Source: Exiguobacterium indicum HHS 31 (lineage in GTDB: Bacteria > Bacillota > Bacilli > Exiguobacteriales > Exiguobacteriaceae). From it: 64,000 bases of DNA. The notes beneath the pieces are model-generated. The model was not told the DNA's origin and did not search any database. It saw only the letters and a list, made by a program, of their open reading frames with translations. How positions within the stretch are numbered: the first letter of the stretch is position 1; every line of letters begins with the position of its first letter. A program made the position numbers and the translations under genes. Location of the stretch: NCBI RefSeq assembly GCF_001939065.1, contig NZ_MPSZ01000001.1, positions 682,001 to 746,000 of the forward strand, in the 5' to 3' direction. Positions 8,742-17,830 of this stretch are shown here, piece after piece.

Positions 8742-9656
8742 TTAACCAATCTTGTCCGCCGTATCCGGTATGGCGTTTCTTCGTTGACGCGATACACCGA
8801 TTCCTAAAGCAATAGCTGCTCCAAGACAACTCGATAAGCAGCCGAAGAGTAAATACAGAGAGGGTGTGGATTCGCCGATCATGACGGATGCGATTCCGCC
8901 GATGACGGGGAAGAGCGCGACCATATAGCCGCTCTTCGCACCACCAACTCGTTCGACGAGTTTCAAATAAAACAGCCACGCAAGAAATGATGCGATCACG
9001 GTTAAATAGAGTAAGGCAGAAAGATACGTGACGGTTGTCGGGAGCGTAAGCGGTGTTCCTTGGAACCAGACGATGGCGCCCATCAGTAGACTCGCGACAG
9101 TGAATCCAATCGCGTTGGCATGAACCGGGTTGATTCGTTGCTTGGCGTTCCGCGCTGAACTAGCGTCACCTACTGACGTCAATAGCGTGCCGACTAGAGC
9201 AATCAAGACACCTTTTAAATCGGTCAGTCCATGGATGCTGCTTAGACTCGGAACAATCAGGACGCCGACGCCGATGATACCAAAACATCCGCCAATCCAA
9301 ACGCGCGCATGGAGGGTCTCTTTTAAAAACAAGCGCAGAGCGATCGGTGTCAGAATGACCTTGAGTGAGAATATCAACGTCACGATGGCGGCAGAGCTTA
9401 ACATCGTCGCGTAATAGAGACATAAGTAACTCAGAGCAAAGTTACAGACACCGAATACGACGATGAAAGGCATATCCGTTGCGGTAGGTTTGTTCGTTCG
9501 TTTAACGAATAACGCAAATAGGATGAAAAGAACAGCGGTCATCGCTAATCGATAGGTCAAGGATACTTCCAAGGCGACAGGTGTTCCTTGGATTTTGACA
9601 GCAATGAAATTCAGTCCCCAGACGATCAAACAAAATAGATACATGAAATAGGTCAT
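8742..9656 (-). CDS. EamA/DMT-family transporter
   Basis: 304 residues with ten membrane helices in two EamA repeats (about 1-135 and 150-285). The typical opening 'LIVWGLNFIAVKI' and the Pro/Gly pattern near helix 4 of each repeat mark the drug/metabolite transporter superfamily. Members of this family usually export amino acids or other metabolites through the cytoplasmic membrane; the substrate cannot be read from sequence. An upstream in-frame start (9707) exists, but ATG at 9656 follows a CGAGGA site and begins directly before helix 1 (MTYFMYLF). The gene is monocistronic with its own terminator. Confidence 0.85.
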   Translation of the reverse strand: MTYFMYLFCLIVWGLNFIAVKIQGTPVALEVSLTYRLAMTAVLFILFALFVKRTNKPTATDMPFIVVFGVCNFALSYLCLYYATMLSSAAIVTLIFSLKVILTPIALRLFLKETLHARVWIGGCFGIIGVGVLIVPSLSSIHGLTDLKGVLIALVGTLLTSVGDASSARNAKQRINPVHANAIGFTVASLLMGAIVWFQGTPLTLPTTVTYLSALLYLTVIASFLAWLFYLKLVERVGGAKSGYMVALFPVIGGIASVMIGESTPSLYLLFGCLSSCLGAAIALGIGVSRQRRNAIPDTADKIG

Positions 9657-9796
9657 AGCAGGTCCTCGTTTAAGTGGTTTACTTCCAATTCTTTTCCTGT
9701 ATTTCATCTTACCAAAAGTAGAACGTTAAGAAATTAATTTCGGTATAAATAGAAAAATCACTGACCGTCATATGACAGCCAGTGATTAAGTAGTAA

Positions 9797-12700
9797 TCAT
9801 AATTTGATTTTAACGGTGTAGAGAAAACCAGTGAATCCTGTTTTTACGTTCATGACGAAGGTATTTTCATTTTTTGGTACGATGTAGATGACATCAATTT
9901 TGGAGTGTAACGGAGCGTAATAACCTAAGCTTTCTGAATAGGCTTTTTTGTTCAGATTAATCGTTTCTTCAGGCGTGTAGCTTTTCTTGTGACGATCAAT
10001 CAATGGGAAAGAAGAGGGTTTATAGTCGATATAAGAGTCAGCTGAATCTTCACCCTTTACCTGCATCTCAAGTCTGACAGATACGGCTTGTTTATCTTTC
10101 GGAAGATTCTTAAGTGGAACACGTTTCGCCGAACTGACCATGAACCCACGTTCTTTCATTAAATTTTTATCACCAGCATATGTCTGAAGACCACCTTTAT
10201 TCATCAGTTCTTCGATGGCGTCTGTATTCGTTTTCTTTGACTTGTTCTTTTGTCTGGTCTTCACGTTGGTTGATGCAGCATTCGCAGCATCGACTTCGAT
10301 TTTGACGGTCGTCGGTTTGGCGATGGCTTCGCTTGTCGCGAGAAGCACATACGTATTTTTATCACTTGGAACACGGAACACTAGATCGACGCGAGAAACG
10401 AAAGGTGGGAAATAGCGATAGCCGTCCTTCCAAGCGTCTGGGTTCCGGTTCTCATAATCGACAGCTTCGTATACATTACCGCTTGTATCCTCTAACGTGA
10501 ATAGATTTGGCTTATAAATACCATATCCGCCATCTGCGTCTTTATCCTTGTAGTTCTCAAGGATGACGGGAACGGTAACATATTGTTCATCAACAAGAGT
10601 TGGTAATTTCAACTCCTTTGGAGGTGATAGGAGAAGTTTATCAACATGGAAAATATTGCTTTTTGTTTTAGGATCTCCCGGATAGGTTTGAACGACTCCA
10701 CGTGCCATTAGTTGATCGAGCTTGCTCGAATTGACTTTTTTCGTAGAGGACGCTTTCTTTTTCTTGTCTTTTACATCTGCCAATTTCGTTCCTGTCGTCT
10801 TGACCGTTGGTGCAGCTGTTTGTACCGATTTCGTGGACGCAGGTCCTTCTTCTGTCGTAGCAAAGAAGAATAGGGAAGCGACACCAACGACAAGGGCACC
10901 ACCAACTGCGGATAAGGCGAGTCGGAAACGTCGTTCCGTCGCTTTCGTATTCGTTGCGACACTTCCAATCGCAGCATTTGGTGTAATGCTGACGGCGCGT
11001 TGTGCCGGTAAGAGGGCACCGAGAACTCCCGTGATGGCAGGAATCAACAACATGACACTCAAGAAACCGAGCTCACCTGTTGGGAACTGGTTATAGACGA
11101 AGCCGATCATCGCAAGAGCGATCAGCAAACCGATGATTCCGGCGAAGAGTCCCGTCATCAATCCTTCACTTAAGACGAGCGTCCGGATTTGACCGTTCCG
11201 CCAGCCGGTTGCTTTTAAGACAGCGAGCTGACTCTTCCGCTCGTTGACGTTTTGCCACATGATCTCCGTCGTCGTCAAGATGGCGATGAGTAAAGCGACA
11301 CCCATCGCAACATAGTGCATCGTGCCGACTTCAAGGGCAACGTATTCACCGAGCCATGTCGCATACAGGACACCTTTCAGTCGGAAGGTGATGAACAGGA
11401 AGAAGATGAATAGACTCGTTGGCAAGGCGATCGCGATCGTCGAGAGGATCGTCCGTTGCCAATACGTTGCAAGTTGGTTGATGCTCATCCCAAGGACACT
11501 TTGTGCCCGGACGAATCGACGACCTTTTGAGACTTCACCAGAACGCATACTTTCGAATGGTTGAATCCGGCGGATGAGCGTCATCGGAACGAGCGTACCG
11601 CCCCAGTAAATCAATAGACCAGCAAGTCCGATCAAGATGATCCGTGATAAGGCAATCGGATGATCCGTCGTCAGCCAGAACGAACCGAGGATCGTCCAAG
11701 AAATCAAGGCGACGAGTGTGCCGAGTAACGTTGCTTCTAGGAACAGAAGCTTCGAGAGCTGACGTGGACGCCAACCGAGCGACAGTAAGATCGCGAATTC
11801 CTTCTTGCGGGCATAGAGTAAGATGATGTTTGAACTAAAGACATACACGAGCGCAACAGCGATGACACTGGCGATGATGCCGCTCATTCCGACTTTCGCT
11901 TCTTGGAAGATGGCCATCGATGAACCGAGTTTGATCCACGGTTGCTGGATCCAACCGAGTGCCGATTCACCTTTTAATCCAGGAAGGTATGTCAGCGCGA
12001 GCTGTGGCGAGGAGCCGAGCGTGACGTCGGTGATCAGACCGGTCTTGTCCTCGATCTCTTGAGCAACAGCCTTCAACTTTTTCTCACTCGTCGCGTTCAT
12101 CGTCTCGACACCTTTGACGTTGACACGAATGGCAGAAATGGCTTTATCACCACGTAACTTAAAGGCGGCGTCAAGCGTCGTCAGCATCGATGGTGGTTTC
12201 GTCAAGAAGTCATACGGATCGTTCGTCGGTTTGACTTCCCGGACTGGATTGACCGGTTTTTCATTCTTGTCCATGACCCATTGGGCTTTCGCCGGGAAAT
12301 AGGTCTCCATCGGCAGTTCCGTCAATGGGTCTTTCGAGATGTTCAATTTTTTCGGATCAAAGACACCAATATAGTTCAAATGCATTTTCGGTACTTTATC
12401 AAGGTTACCCGTACCGTCACCGAAAATACGAGCTTTTCGATACATCGATCGTTTCGAAATCAGAACTTCTTTTGCAACCTCTTGAGGCGTTACTTGATAA
12501 GTAAATGGCCAACGTTTGGCAAAGGGGCTAGCAATCGTTTGATACTCGACGGACGATGGTTTTAGATACATCCAGTCAAAGCCACCATTTGCATTTTCCG
12601 GAACCTTATCTTCGAGAATGTTCTTAATAAGTTGCTTTGATGCTTGCTCTGTCGAAATATAGTATTCCTTCGTATCTTTAACAGGAAGCGTCTTGAGATA

Positions 12701-13525
12701 GGATTCGCCACCTTTTTTCATGATACTGCGCACCGTTTCAACCATTGAATCTTTGACGAGCGGAATATCGACTTTCTCGTAGCGATAGGTCCGCGATGCA
12801 TTGACGTATTCCTGACTGTTCATGATCAATGGGATGTCCCAGACACCGTCACCATAATCGTTCACGACATCGTCCTTCGTGAAATAACGACTATGCGTAG
12901 CCTTTTTGGTTGCCTGATCGAGTCCAACGAGTTGTGCTTCTGCTTCCGGATCAATCCCGGCAAGCATCACTGCACTCCCGTAACCGTAGATTGGAAACTC
13001 GCCTAGTTCTTGCGGTGAAATATCTCGATTCAATCCGTCACTCTCAGGAGGGGACCATCCTGCTCCGGCAAAGAACGACATAGACTCTGTTTCTTTTTTT
13101 AGTCCAGTATCTTGCATATCTTTATATGAAATCTTATAAATGCCTGGTTCCTTGAAGTTGTAGGTATCCTTCACAGCATCCGTATAATAGTTCCCGATCA
13201 TCGCAATTGGTGCTGCGACCTCAACATCAGTAATCTGTTTGATCGTCTCGTACTGCTTGCGGGTGATCCCGCCGTCGAGCCCACTCATGTAGTTCGGTTC
13301 GAGCAGGTTCAAGTCTTCTGTCACGCTCCGGCTGCCTTCCGGACGAACAACGATATCGTATGATGAGCCCCAGCGTTTTTGCAGTTCATCGACGACCGTT
13401 CCGTTGTTGGCTTGCGTCGTACCAATTAAATAACTTAGTCCGGTACTGACGATCAGAACGCCGACGAGGAGCAGAATGAACCGTTCCTTGTTGCGCCACC
13501 AGGAATTCCAGATAAATCACAACAT
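9797..13525 (-). pseudogene. Giant FtsX/MacB-type permease, TGA at codon 3 of the natural start
   Basis: From ATG 13525 the frame reads ATG TTG TGA TTT ATC TGG and then runs open for 1239 further codons. Translation past the TGA gives the first membrane helix (NKERFILLLVGVLIVSTGLS) required by this family. The ATG has a GAGGG ribosome site seven bases upstream. The next start, GTG at 13324, would lack this helix. Numbering from 13324: a large external domain up to about 475, an FtsX domain (about 480-570), a second FtsX domain (about 665-785), another helix (about 805-825), then two related C-terminal domains (about 860-1020 and 1035-1175) resembling DUF4352. No ATPase gene is adjacent. Probably a recently inactivated lipoprotein/peptide export permease, or a sequence error. 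Confidence 0.75.
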
Positions 13526-13695
13526 GTACTATCCCTCGCTTTCGTTTGATTTGAAGAAAATTGTGTAATGTGACCTCCTTATCACTTATGTACATATCCA
13601 TATATTTCTTTTTATTTTTCCATTATATACAAATAATAGTGAATTGACTAAAAAATCTGTTAATTCGATATGTTCGTTTTTGATCGATTAGAAAA

Positions 13696-13717
13696 AGCAC
13701 CTCACGAAGGAGGTGCT
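13696..13717 (-). terminator. Terminator of the MFS-GNAT operon
   Basis: AGCACCTC (13696-13703) pairs with GAGGTGCT (13710-13717), loop of six, followed on the minus strand by TTTTT. It lies just downstream of the acetyltransferase stop at 13736. Confidence 0.85.
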
Positions 13718-13735
13718 ACATCAGGAGTGATGCTT

Positions 13736-14257
13736 TTAAGCATAGAGTGGGCTACATTTCCGCATGATGATTTCGTCGAACGAACGCCCTTCATAGGATA
13801 CAGCATCAGGAATCGTTTCTACGATGTCAAAGCCAACTTTTTTATACGAAGCGATGGCTCGCTCATTATGCGAAAACACTTCAAGTTCAAGTTGATGAAG
13901 TCGAAGTTCCTCGAAACAAAATCGGATGATACACGCGATCGCTTCTGTCCCGTATCCTTGACCGGTCCAGGGGAGGGCACGCATCGAAATACGAAAGCCC
14001 GCTTGTTTCAACTCTGCCTCAATGTCTAAAATGGAACATTCACCAATCACTTCACCGGAATGCAGACAGATAGCGAAATCGAAGCGCGATGGATCAGCTT
14101 GAATCGAAAGAATGTGCTGTTCAATCTGTTCAATCGAAAACGTTGCTGTCGTACCAGTCAGGTAACGTAATGTCTCATCCTGGGTTTGTTCGAATAAGAC
14201 GTGTGCATCGGTCACGTCAAGCGGACGGAGGAAAATTCGTTTTGCGGTCAGGTTCAT
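13736..14257 (-). CDS. GNAT N-acetyltransferase (RimJ/RimL type)
   Basis: 173 residues covering one Acetyltransf_3 (GNAT) domain. The start TAKRIFLRPLDVTDAHVLF and the acetyl-CoA loop region GQGYGTEAIACIIRFCF (about residues 99-115), followed by NERAIASYKKVGF, are characteristic of the RimJ/RimL-like branch, which acetylates amino groups of proteins, antibiotics or amino-acid-like compounds. ATG at 14257 has AAGGAAG upstream. It starts 15 bp after the MFS gene and ends at a strong terminator, so the two form one transcript controlled by the upstream T-box. This placement suggests a small amine-containing substrate rather than a ribosomal protein; that is inference. Confidence 0.85.
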   Translation of the reverse strand: MNLTAKRIFLRPLDVTDAHVLFEQTQDETLRYLTGTTATFSIEQIEQHILSIQADPSRFDFAICLHSGEVIGECSILDIEAELKQAGFRISMRALPWTGQGYGTEAIACIIRFCFEELRLHQLELEVFSHNERAIASYKKVGFDIVETIPDAVSYEGRSFDEIIMRKCSPLYA

Positions 14258-14272
14258 GAATACCTTCCTTTC

Positions 14273-15499
14273 TCATGACGAAAGCTTGATCGTTTCGTCC
14301 GTTTTCGTCGTAAAATAATGCCGTTTCGTTCGATCCTGGACGATCCAAACGATCCATCCACCGATGAGCAGAAAGCTGACTGCAGCGACGGTATACGTCA
14401 AGCGGATTGAGGTCTCCGCATAGAAACCAATCAACGCCGTCAAGAGAATGACACCAGCTGACTGGACGACGTGGATACTACTGAGGAATCGTCCCATCGT
14501 TTCGACCGGAATGTGCGTTTGAGCGAATGTCATGAAGCCGGTGTTCGCAAACGCAAGGGCGAACGTCAGCAAGAAAAAGCCGATCGCTGCCGTCAGGAAC
14601 GACGTCGCTGTGGCAAAGATCACATAACCGATCGGTGTCATCAGTGCTCCGAATTGAATCAAGAAGCGGAGCGACAAGCGATGCGTGAAGGTCGCATTGA
14701 CGGCGGAGCCACAGATGATGCCGATTCCAGCGATACTGACGAGAAATCCATACGTGCTTTCATCCAGTTGCAACACGATCGTCGCAAACGAGGCTTCGAG
14801 CGAATCGAGTCCGCTCATCAGGACGATCATCAGCGCATAGAAGGCGTAGACGAGCGTGACATAGCGCCGCGTCCGTGCAAACTGAAGCGTCTCTTTCCAG
14901 TCTGCAAGAATCAATTGGAGTGAGAAGGACGTCGCTGGAGTCAAAGCCTTGCGGACGTCGGGCAAGACGGACAGTAAGGCAGCAGAACACAACAACGCTC
15001 CCGCATTCAGGATGATCGCCGTCTCCGGAGAACCGATCAAAAATAAGAATCCAGCAATCGACGGTCCGAGAATAAAGCCGGCTGATTGAATAAAATTCTT
15101 CAACGCATTGAACCGTTGGCGACTCGTCTCCGGGACGAGTTTCGTCATGTAGATCAATGACGATGTCTCAAACAGCGTGTTGCCGATGTTCAGGATGAAG
15201 ACGAGTGCGTAGAGGACAAACAGTGAATCGATCAGTGTCAGTGAAAAGACGAGCCCGGCACGCGCGACGTCAAGCATGACGAGCAAGCGACGCTGATTGA
15301 TCCGATCGACGACACTACCGGACCAGAGGCTCGTCAACAGCGCGGAGATCGGCAATAAAATATAGAGAACGGAGACGGCGAACGCTGATCCCGTTCGTTC
15401 GAGGACAATTAAATTCAAGGCGATGAAGTAGACCCAAGCGCCGATGTTCGAGACACCGACACCAAGTAATAGCAATCCAGGGTATTTCCAATTCGACAT
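14273..15499 (-). CDS. MFS transporter under T-box control
   Basis: 408 residues with about twelve membrane helices; the loop SGSVVDRINQRRLLVMLDVARA (about residues 58-80) is the MFS motif A region, as in MFS_3-type exporters related to macrolide and siderophore efflux proteins. Proton-driven export is expected. A GTG codon lies at 15508, but it overlaps the AAGGAG ribosome site; ATG at 15499 has ideal spacing (8) and is chosen. The leader upstream is a T-box riboswitch with the terminator T-run only about 15 bases before the ribosome site. The acetyltransferase gene follows after 15 bp. Confidence 0.9.
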   Translation of the reverse strand: MSNWKYPGLLLLGVGVSNIGAWVYFIALNLIVLERTGSAFAVSVLYILLPISALLTSLWSGSVVDRINQRRLLVMLDVARAGLVFSLTLIDSLFVLYALVFILNIGNTLFETSSLIYMTKLVPETSRQRFNALKNFIQSAGFILGPSIAGFLFLIGSPETAIILNAGALLCSAALLSVLPDVRKALTPATSFSLQLILADWKETLQFARTRRYVTLVYAFYALMIVLMSGLDSLEASFATIVLQLDESTYGFLVSIAGIGIICGSAVNATFTHRLSLRFLIQFGALMTPIGYVIFATATSFLTAAIGFFLLTFALAFANTGFMTFAQTHIPVETMGRFLSSIHVVQSAGVILLTALIGFYAETSIRLTYTVAAVSFLLIGGWIVWIVQDRTKRHYFTTKTDETIKLSS

Positions 15500-15521
15500 A
15501 TGACACACTCCTTTTTATTGT

Positions 15522-15835
15522 TTTTTAAGCCAATAAAAAAATCCCACCTCCAAGACGTTGGTCTTGGGGACGAGACTGTGCGTGTCGTGGTGCCACCCCT
15601 GTTCGCGAGACCGTCACCGGTATCGCCTTCATCGGTACGACCGTTTTCAAACGGCAAATACCTGAGCTCGATAACGGGAGCACCCGTCACGATATCCCCG
15701 ATTCGGTTCCACCGTGCTGCTCAGAGGCTTGGTTCGGTCAATGGCTGATGCTCCTTCCCACCAATCGGAGCTCTCTAGGAAAAGCCGAGATGACGTACTG
15801 TTCTCTTCGACGCGTTTGAATCATGTAATTTTTAC
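15522..15835 (-). ncRNA. T-box riboswitch leader, specifier probably CCA (Pro)
   Basis: All T-box parts are visible on the minus strand. Stem I: AGTA in the 5' specifier-loop strand, distal AGAGA bulge, and a GCTCC/GGAGC hairpin with GGTGGGAA in its loop (about 15745-15775). The stems GTCA/TGAC and GGCT/AGCC frame the specifier loop, whose 3' strand reads C-GAA-CCA-A. By comparison with the GAA-GGC-A layout I know from a glyQ T-box, the specifier is CCA (Pro); CAA (Gln) is the alternative register. The conserved T-box sequence GGGTGGCACCACG lies at about 15587-15599, then the terminator CCAAGAC/GTCTTGG with TTTTTTT. Confidence 0.9.
15530..15570 (-). terminator. Regulated terminator of the T-box leader
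   Basis: CCAAGAC (15550-15556) and GTCTTGG (15561-15567) form the core, extended by flanking C/G-rich bases, with a seven-T run at 15532-15540 on the minus strand. The antiterminator would use the T-box sequence just upstream. Confidence 0.85.
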
Positions 15836-15887
15836 CATCCTATCATGAGTTTCCTGAACCTGTAAATAAGAATATGAAATGAATCAG

Positions 15888-15951
15888 TTGACAACGGAAA
15901 GAAAGGATTGTAAATTAGGAGCATGAATTTAAATGTTTAAACGTTTAAACG
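15888..15951 (+). promoter_or_regulatory. arsR-type promoter with palindromic operator
   Basis: A -35 TTGACA at about 15888 and -10 TAAATT 17 bp later precede an operator-like repeat. TTTAAATGTTTAAACG (15928-15943) overlaps the perfect palindrome GTTTAAACGTTTAAAC (15935-15950). The same 16-mer recurs exactly at 16347-16362 before the aldehyde dehydrogenase gene, which points to binding by the ArsR-type regulator encoded here. Confidence 0.7.
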
Positions 15952-15959
15952 GAGGCGCT

Positions 15960-16295
15960 ATGAGAAAAAACGAACAGGATGTACAAGCTCTAGACGCAGC
16001 AGTAGGGTATTTTCAAGATGCGATTCCGATCTTTCAAGTCTTATCGGATGTCAATCGTCAAGCGATCATCATTGAATTGGCACGGTACGATCGTTTGAAC
16101 GTCAGTCAATTGGATGAAAAAATTTCGTTATCTCGACCAGCGATTTCGCATCACCTGAAAGTATTGCGGGCAGCAGGAATCGTCGCTTCTGAGAAAGTCG
16201 GTACGGAGAACTACTATTATCTGACTTTACAAGAAGCGGTCAACGTCTTGAAAACATTGACGGCAGCCATTGAAGAAGATTGTATCCTACGCTGA
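15960..16295 (+). CDS. ArsR-family transcriptional regulator
   Basis: 111 residues, one winged-helix HTH: FQVLSDVNRQAIIIEL, then recognition helix LSRPAISHHLKVLRAAG and the wing (EKVGTENYYYLT). It lacks the CxC metal box of ArsR/SmtB sensors, so it more likely belongs to the non-metal branch. An ATG at 15933 lies inside the operator and has no ribosome site; ATG at 15960 follows CGGAGG and is chosen. The operator overlaps its own start region, indicating autorepression, and is repeated before the downstream aldehyde dehydrogenase/SDR genes, the presumed targets. Confidence 0.9.
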   Translation: MRKNEQDVQALDAAVGYFQDAIPIFQVLSDVNRQAIIIELARYDRLNVSQLDEKISLSRPAISHHLKVLRAAGIVASEKVGTENYYYLTLQEAVNVLKTLTAAIEEDCILR

Positions 16296-16301
16296 ACGAG
16301 G

Positions 16302-16327
16302 CTCTTTTCTCACATATGAGAAGAGAG
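16302..16327 (+). terminator. Terminator/attenuator after the arsR-type gene
   Basis: CTCTTTTCTCA (16302-16312) pairs with TGAGAAGAGAG (16317-16327), 11 pairs and a four-base loop, followed by TTTGATTTT. It separates the regulator from the aldehyde dehydrogenase gene, which therefore probably has its own promoter in the operator region. Confidence 0.75.
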
Positions 16328-16341
16328 TTTGATTTTACACT

Positions 16342-16362
16342 AAACGTTTAAATGTTTAAACG
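16342..16362 (+). promoter_or_regulatory. Second copy of the ArsR-type operator
   Basis: AAACGTTTAAATGTTTAAAC plus G at 16342-16362. It contains TTTAAATGTTTAAACG, identical over 16 bp to the site before the regulator gene, and lies 28 bp upstream of the aldehyde dehydrogenase start. Confidence 0.7.
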
Positions 16363-16389
16363 AAAGAACATAATGAAGGTGAGCGATGA

Positions 16390-17805
16390 ATGATGCAACA
16401 TCCAACCATGGTTTTACAAGATCAAGCCGTAACCGAAGAAGTTTATAGTGGGAAACGTGCATTCTTTGATGCAGGGAAGACGAAGACGATCGATTTCCGG
16501 TTACGTCAGCTCGAACGGCTGGAACAGTTAGTCCGATCAAACGAAGAACGGATTCTCGTAGCATTAGCAAAGGATTTAGGAAAACCGACATTTGAAGCCT
16601 ACACGTCAGAAATCGGCGTGCTCTATCAAGAGCTACGTGAAGCGAAAAAACAATTGGCGCGCTGGATGGAGCCGAAGCGAGTCGCAACACCACTCGTCCT
16701 GCAGCCGTCAAAGAGCTTCATCCGACACGATCCGCTCGGTGTCGTCTTGATCATCGGACCATGGAATTACCCGTTCCAGCTGTTGCTTGCACCCGTCATC
16801 GGAGCAATCGCAGCCGGAAATTGCATCGTCTTGAAACCGTCGGATTTGACACCGCATACGTCGGGTTTGATTGCAGAGCTCATCGCAACGACGTTCGATC
16901 CAGACTATATCAGTGTCGTCCTCGGTGATGGGGCAGTCGTCGGTGACCAATTACTCGACCGATTCCGTTTCGACCATGTCTTCTTTACGGGAAGCCCGGG
17001 TGTCGGACGACATATCGCCATGAAGACGGCTGCCAAACTGGTACCGACGACACTTGAGCTTGGCGGGAAGAGTCCCGTCATCGTCGATAAGAGTGCCAAT
17101 CTGCAGGTAACAGCGAAACGGATCGTCTGGTCGAAATTCTTCAATGCCGGTCAAACGTGTGTCTGTCCGGATTATCTGCTCGTTGAAGAGACAGTCAAGG
17201 AGGCGTTGATCCAGTTGCTAAAAACAGAAATCAGACGTGCTTTCGGAGCGAATCCACAACTGAGTGAAAGTTATGGACGCATCATCAATGAGCGACGCGT
17301 ACACGCTCTGCAACGTCTGATGCAACAAGGCACAATCGTTCACGGAGGACGAATCGATTTAGCGGATCGCTACGTGGAGCCAACGTTGCTTGACGCTGTA
17401 TCGCTTGAGGACGACATCATGCATGAAGAAATCTTCGGTCCGTTACTTCCGATCGTATCGTTCAGCTCACCGGAACAAGCTATCTCGATCATTCGCCGCA
17501 ACCGTTATCCACTCGCCTTATATCTCTATACGGAATCATCGGAGATGGAATCCTACTTCTTGGAGCACGTCGAGTTCGGAGGAGGATGTATCAACAATGG
17601 CATGGTGCATCTGATGAACGCTGAACTGCCGTTTGGTGGAGTCGGTGGTAGCGGGATGGGGGCGTATCACGGCAGACACACCTTTGAGACGTTCTCGCAT
17701 GCGAAGAGCATCGTCAAAACGTCGACGAAACTTGATCCATCGTTACGCTACGCGCCATATACGTCGAAAAAAATGAACATCGCAAAACGTTATTTTGCAC
17801 GCTAA
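16390..17805 (+). CDS. Aldehyde dehydrogenase, class 3 type
   Basis: 471 residues, the usual length of short (class 3/YwdH-like) aldehyde dehydrogenases. NAD(P)-dependent oxidation of aldehydes to acids is expected. Seen: GPWNYPFQLLLAPVIGAIAAGN (cofactor domain), FTGSPGVG, the catalytic Glu in LELGGKSPVIV and the catalytic Cys in FFNAGQTCVCPDY, then PFGGVGGSGMG near the end. There are two adjacent ATG codons at 16390; an AAGGTGAG site precedes them. The short-chain dehydrogenase gene starts 25 bp after the stop, so they form an operon, probably repressed by the neighbouring ArsR-type protein. This suggests a detoxification module for aldehydes or related oxidised compounds. Confidence 0.92.
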   Translation: MMQHPTMVLQDQAVTEEVYSGKRAFFDAGKTKTIDFRLRQLERLEQLVRSNEERILVALAKDLGKPTFEAYTSEIGVLYQELREAKKQLARWMEPKRVATPLVLQPSKSFIRHDPLGVVLIIGPWNYPFQLLLAPVIGAIAAGNCIVLKPSDLTPHTSGLIAELIATTFDPDYISVVLGDGAVVGDQLLDRFRFDHVFFTGSPGVGRHIAMKTAAKLVPTTLELGGKSPVIVDKSANLQVTAKRIVWSKFFNAGQTCVCPDYLLVEETVKEALIQLLKTEIRRAFGANPQLSESYGRIINERRVHALQRLMQQGTIVHGGRIDLADRYVEPTLLDAVSLEDDIMHEEIFGPLLPIVSFSSPEQAISIIRRNRYPLALYLYTESSEMESYFLEHVEFGGGCINNGMVHLMNAELPFGGVGGSGMGAYHGRHTFETFSHAKSIVKTSTKLDPSLRYAPYTSKKMNIAKRYFAR

Positions 17806-17830
17806 GTCAAACTACAAAGGAGAATCCACA

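Noticed and set aside
14471-14923. Plus-strand frame of 150 codons
   Set aside because: Antisense to the MFS gene; Arg/Glu/Asp-rich composition with no domain.
15500-15748. Plus-strand frame of 82 codons across the T-box region
   Set aside because: It lies antisense to conserved RNA elements (T-box sequence, terminator, Stem I) and has no ribosome site; the leader explains the sequence.
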